DNA from: Gymnopilus junonius
Taxonomy: Eukaryota > Basidiomycota > Agaricomycetes > Agaricales > Galerinaceae
NCBI GenBank assembly: GCA_015501075.1
Contig: JADNYJ010000693.1
Span: 1 to 15,736, forward strand
DNA: 15,736 nt
Direction: 5' to 3'
This document shows positions 14,155 through 15,736 of the stretch, one piece after another. The stretch's first letter is position 1, and the number at the start of each line of letters is the position of its first letter. The translations under genes were made by a program, and so were the position numbers. The notes below the pieces were generated by a model that saw only the letters and a list, made by a program, of their open reading frames with translations, had not been told where the DNA came from and searched no databases.

Positions 14155-15058
14155 TCGTTGTATGGAAGGGATGGAGGCGCTTTGGGATGATGAAGGTCTG
14201 GGTGTATAGTATTAGGATAGGATAGGATTGAAATTTGCGCCGGCGCAGGTAGGTGGACATTTTTCTACTACTCATGTTCAAGCTTGTATATCATGTAATT
14301 CTGGCGTATCTTCTGTTGTCTTTTTTGTGCCTGTGCTTCTGATCGTATGTGTAGTGGCTGGTGTGGTCGAGATGGAATAATGCGGAAGCAAAGTAGAGTG
14401 AAGGTGGATGTTGGGAGATGCCTAGAAGAGTTTTCTGGTAATAAGAATTGAAAGATTATGTACCGTTTACAATATTTCTGTTGTATCTTACCATTGTAAT
14501 GTTGCTATCAACCCCCTTCTCCTTAACGTGCAATATAAATCGTTCAAAAATTCGAAGGGGATGAAATGAGAAGATGAGAGACAGAAAGTGCAGCCATGGT
14601 CCAGGTGTACGTGGCGTCGACGATCGATTTTCAACAGGGCGTGCACAGTGATAGGGCAGAAAGGACGAGCGAAAGGGATAGTACGGGAGTCCGGGCAGCA
14701 ACTGACATCGGACCCGGCGGCATCATCGCCCGAAATAGACCGACACACGCTTTCTTTCGGGACTCGGTTCCGTTCGTCGGGCTATGTTTGATCAATGATC
14801 TCCACAGGTCACAAGAGCCAAGATTAGATCTTTCTGGGCCCGTCACCACCCACCTTCAAATTTTATTCGACCTTTCTCCAACATTCTCCCCCCGGGGCAT
14901 TGAACAGAAGCCAGGATTCTGGAGTTCTTGTGAGGACTTTCGTTTGTTTCCTATGCATCCACGTTTTGATAGGCGTTAGAACCCCAGCATTCTCTTCAGA
15001 ATTTGCACGATTGAATCTCGAGACTTGAGACTGGTAAAGGGTACATACAGCGATCATC
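14155..15058. other. Intergenic region before adenylosuccinate lyase
   Basis: It holds the 3' UTR of the Ser/Pro-rich gene and the promoter of the lyase. Frames of 60-127 codons exist on both strands around 14456-14979, but they overlap each other, lack motifs and splice logic, and are most likely chance. Confidence 0.55.
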
Positions 15059-15736
15059 ATGGAAGGCTTTGAGACGTACCAAACCCCACTTTCGAGGTAT
15101 GTAAGTTCGTCATCGACCTAATATCATTTTAGCAGCTCACGTTTCCTCTCTTTCCCTCCACACAAGCCGATATGCAAGCAAAGAGATGGCCAACCTCTTC
15201 TCTCCAGCTGTTCGTCTCCATCACCCTTCCATGTGATATCGTGCCTTTCTGGGTGTGACTAACTCCAACCATCAACATCATTCAGAAACGGTTCTATACT
15301 TGGAGGAAACTATGGCTGAACCTGGCGATCGCGGAGAAACAGCTTGGACTCCCCATCTCAGACGAGGCAATCGCGCAGATGAAAGCCAACTTGGTGAGGC
15401 TCTCTCACCGTGTCTTGAAATTTCATCCTTCGATCTGATGTTTGAACGAATGGGATGTTGCCTAGAACTTGACTCCAGCGCAGTTCGAGATCGCTGCGAA
15501 GGAAGAGAAGAAGCGCAGGCACGACGTTATGGCCCATGTCCACACGTTCGGGCAAGTCGCACCAGCTGCTGCTGGGATCATCCATTTAGGGGCGACGTCT
15601 TGCTATGTTACCGAGTACGCCTTTGTACTCTCCACCTTTTGCATTGTACAATTTTAACTTTCATTTACTTGGATATAGTAATGCCGACCTCATCTTCCTC
15701 CGTGAAGTTTGGGATACCTCATCCGCTCTCTCGCAG
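15059..15736 (+). CDS. ADE13: Adenylosuccinate lyase, 5' part (runs off the window)
   Basis: Enzyme of cytosolic purine synthesis. It splits SAICAR to AICAR and fumarate, and adenylosuccinate to AMP and fumarate; it acts as a homotetramer of the fumarase/aspartase superfamily. Five exons give the first 132 residues: 15059-15096, 15167-15209, 15286-15393, 15466-15614 and 15679 onward. Introns are 64-76 bases with GTATGT, GTTCGT, GTGAGG and GTACGC donors; the second has a GACTAAC branch site. Diagnostic segments: [15 protein letters not shown] near the N-terminus, [35 protein letters not shown] (His-87 region, active-site face) and the substrate-binding [16 protein letters not shown], split by intron 4. 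The start fits the family and has an ATCATCATGG context. No lesion seen. The remaining roughly 350 residues lie beyond 15736. Confidence 0.95.

Noticed and set aside
14596..14979. Plus-strand open frame of 127 codons upstream of adenylosuccinate lyase
   Set aside because: No motif, strong overlap with minus-strand frames, and odd composition; not supported as a gene.

Overview
The window is nuclear DNA of a filamentous basidiomycete, most likely a white-rot Agaricomycete. The evidence is two secreted class II (lignin-modifying type) haem peroxidase genes, genes cut by many 45-110 base introns with GTRNGY donors, and an ADE13-type adenylosuccinate lyase with four introns in its first 132 codons. 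No bacterial operons, tRNA, rRNA, CRISPR array or intact transposon was seen. All gene models were assembled by hand from splice signals and family conservation, so exon ends are inferences unless both peroxidase copies agree.

Layout, left to right. 1-1570: no supported gene; a pyrimidine-rich tract lies near 819-869. 1842-2576 (+): a small protein with two C2H2 zinc fingers and an AT-hook-like motif. 2938-5038 (-): peroxidase copy A, 18 exons, with a one-base frameshift in exon 2. 5113-7353: spacer with a decayed copy of an unrecognised gene X. 7354-9457 (-): peroxidase copy B, 18 exons, with a one-base lesion beside the first donor that could be spliced around. 9540-11830: spacer with the second, better preserved copy of gene X. 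11831-12201 (-): a predicted 89-residue protein of unknown function. 13090-14154 (+): an unrecognised Ser/Pro/His-rich protein with a frameshift in its last exon. 15059-15736 (+): the 5' part of adenylosuccinate lyase, running off the window.

The central structure is a direct tandem duplication with a period of about 4.42-4.48 kb. It carries the peroxidase, its promoter and the flanking gene X. All 17 intron positions and nearly all exon lengths are the same in both peroxidases, while introns and flanks have diverged strongly, so the duplication is not recent.

Both peroxidases should be secreted (signal peptide plus Lys-Arg processing site). Both keep the distal Arg/His, the proximal His, the calcium-site motifs and the exposed tryptophan used by lignin and versatile peroxidases for long-range electron transfer. 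The Mn(II) site is incomplete: copy A has two of its three acidic ligands and copy B one. The pair therefore looks like atypical versatile or lignin-type peroxidases losing Mn(II) oxidation stepwise.

Three separate single-base frame breaks occur in otherwise well-conserved coding sequence. This could be gene decay or assembly indels. The other genes (zinc finger protein, Ser/Pro-rich protein, purine synthesis enzyme) show no functional link to the peroxidases.
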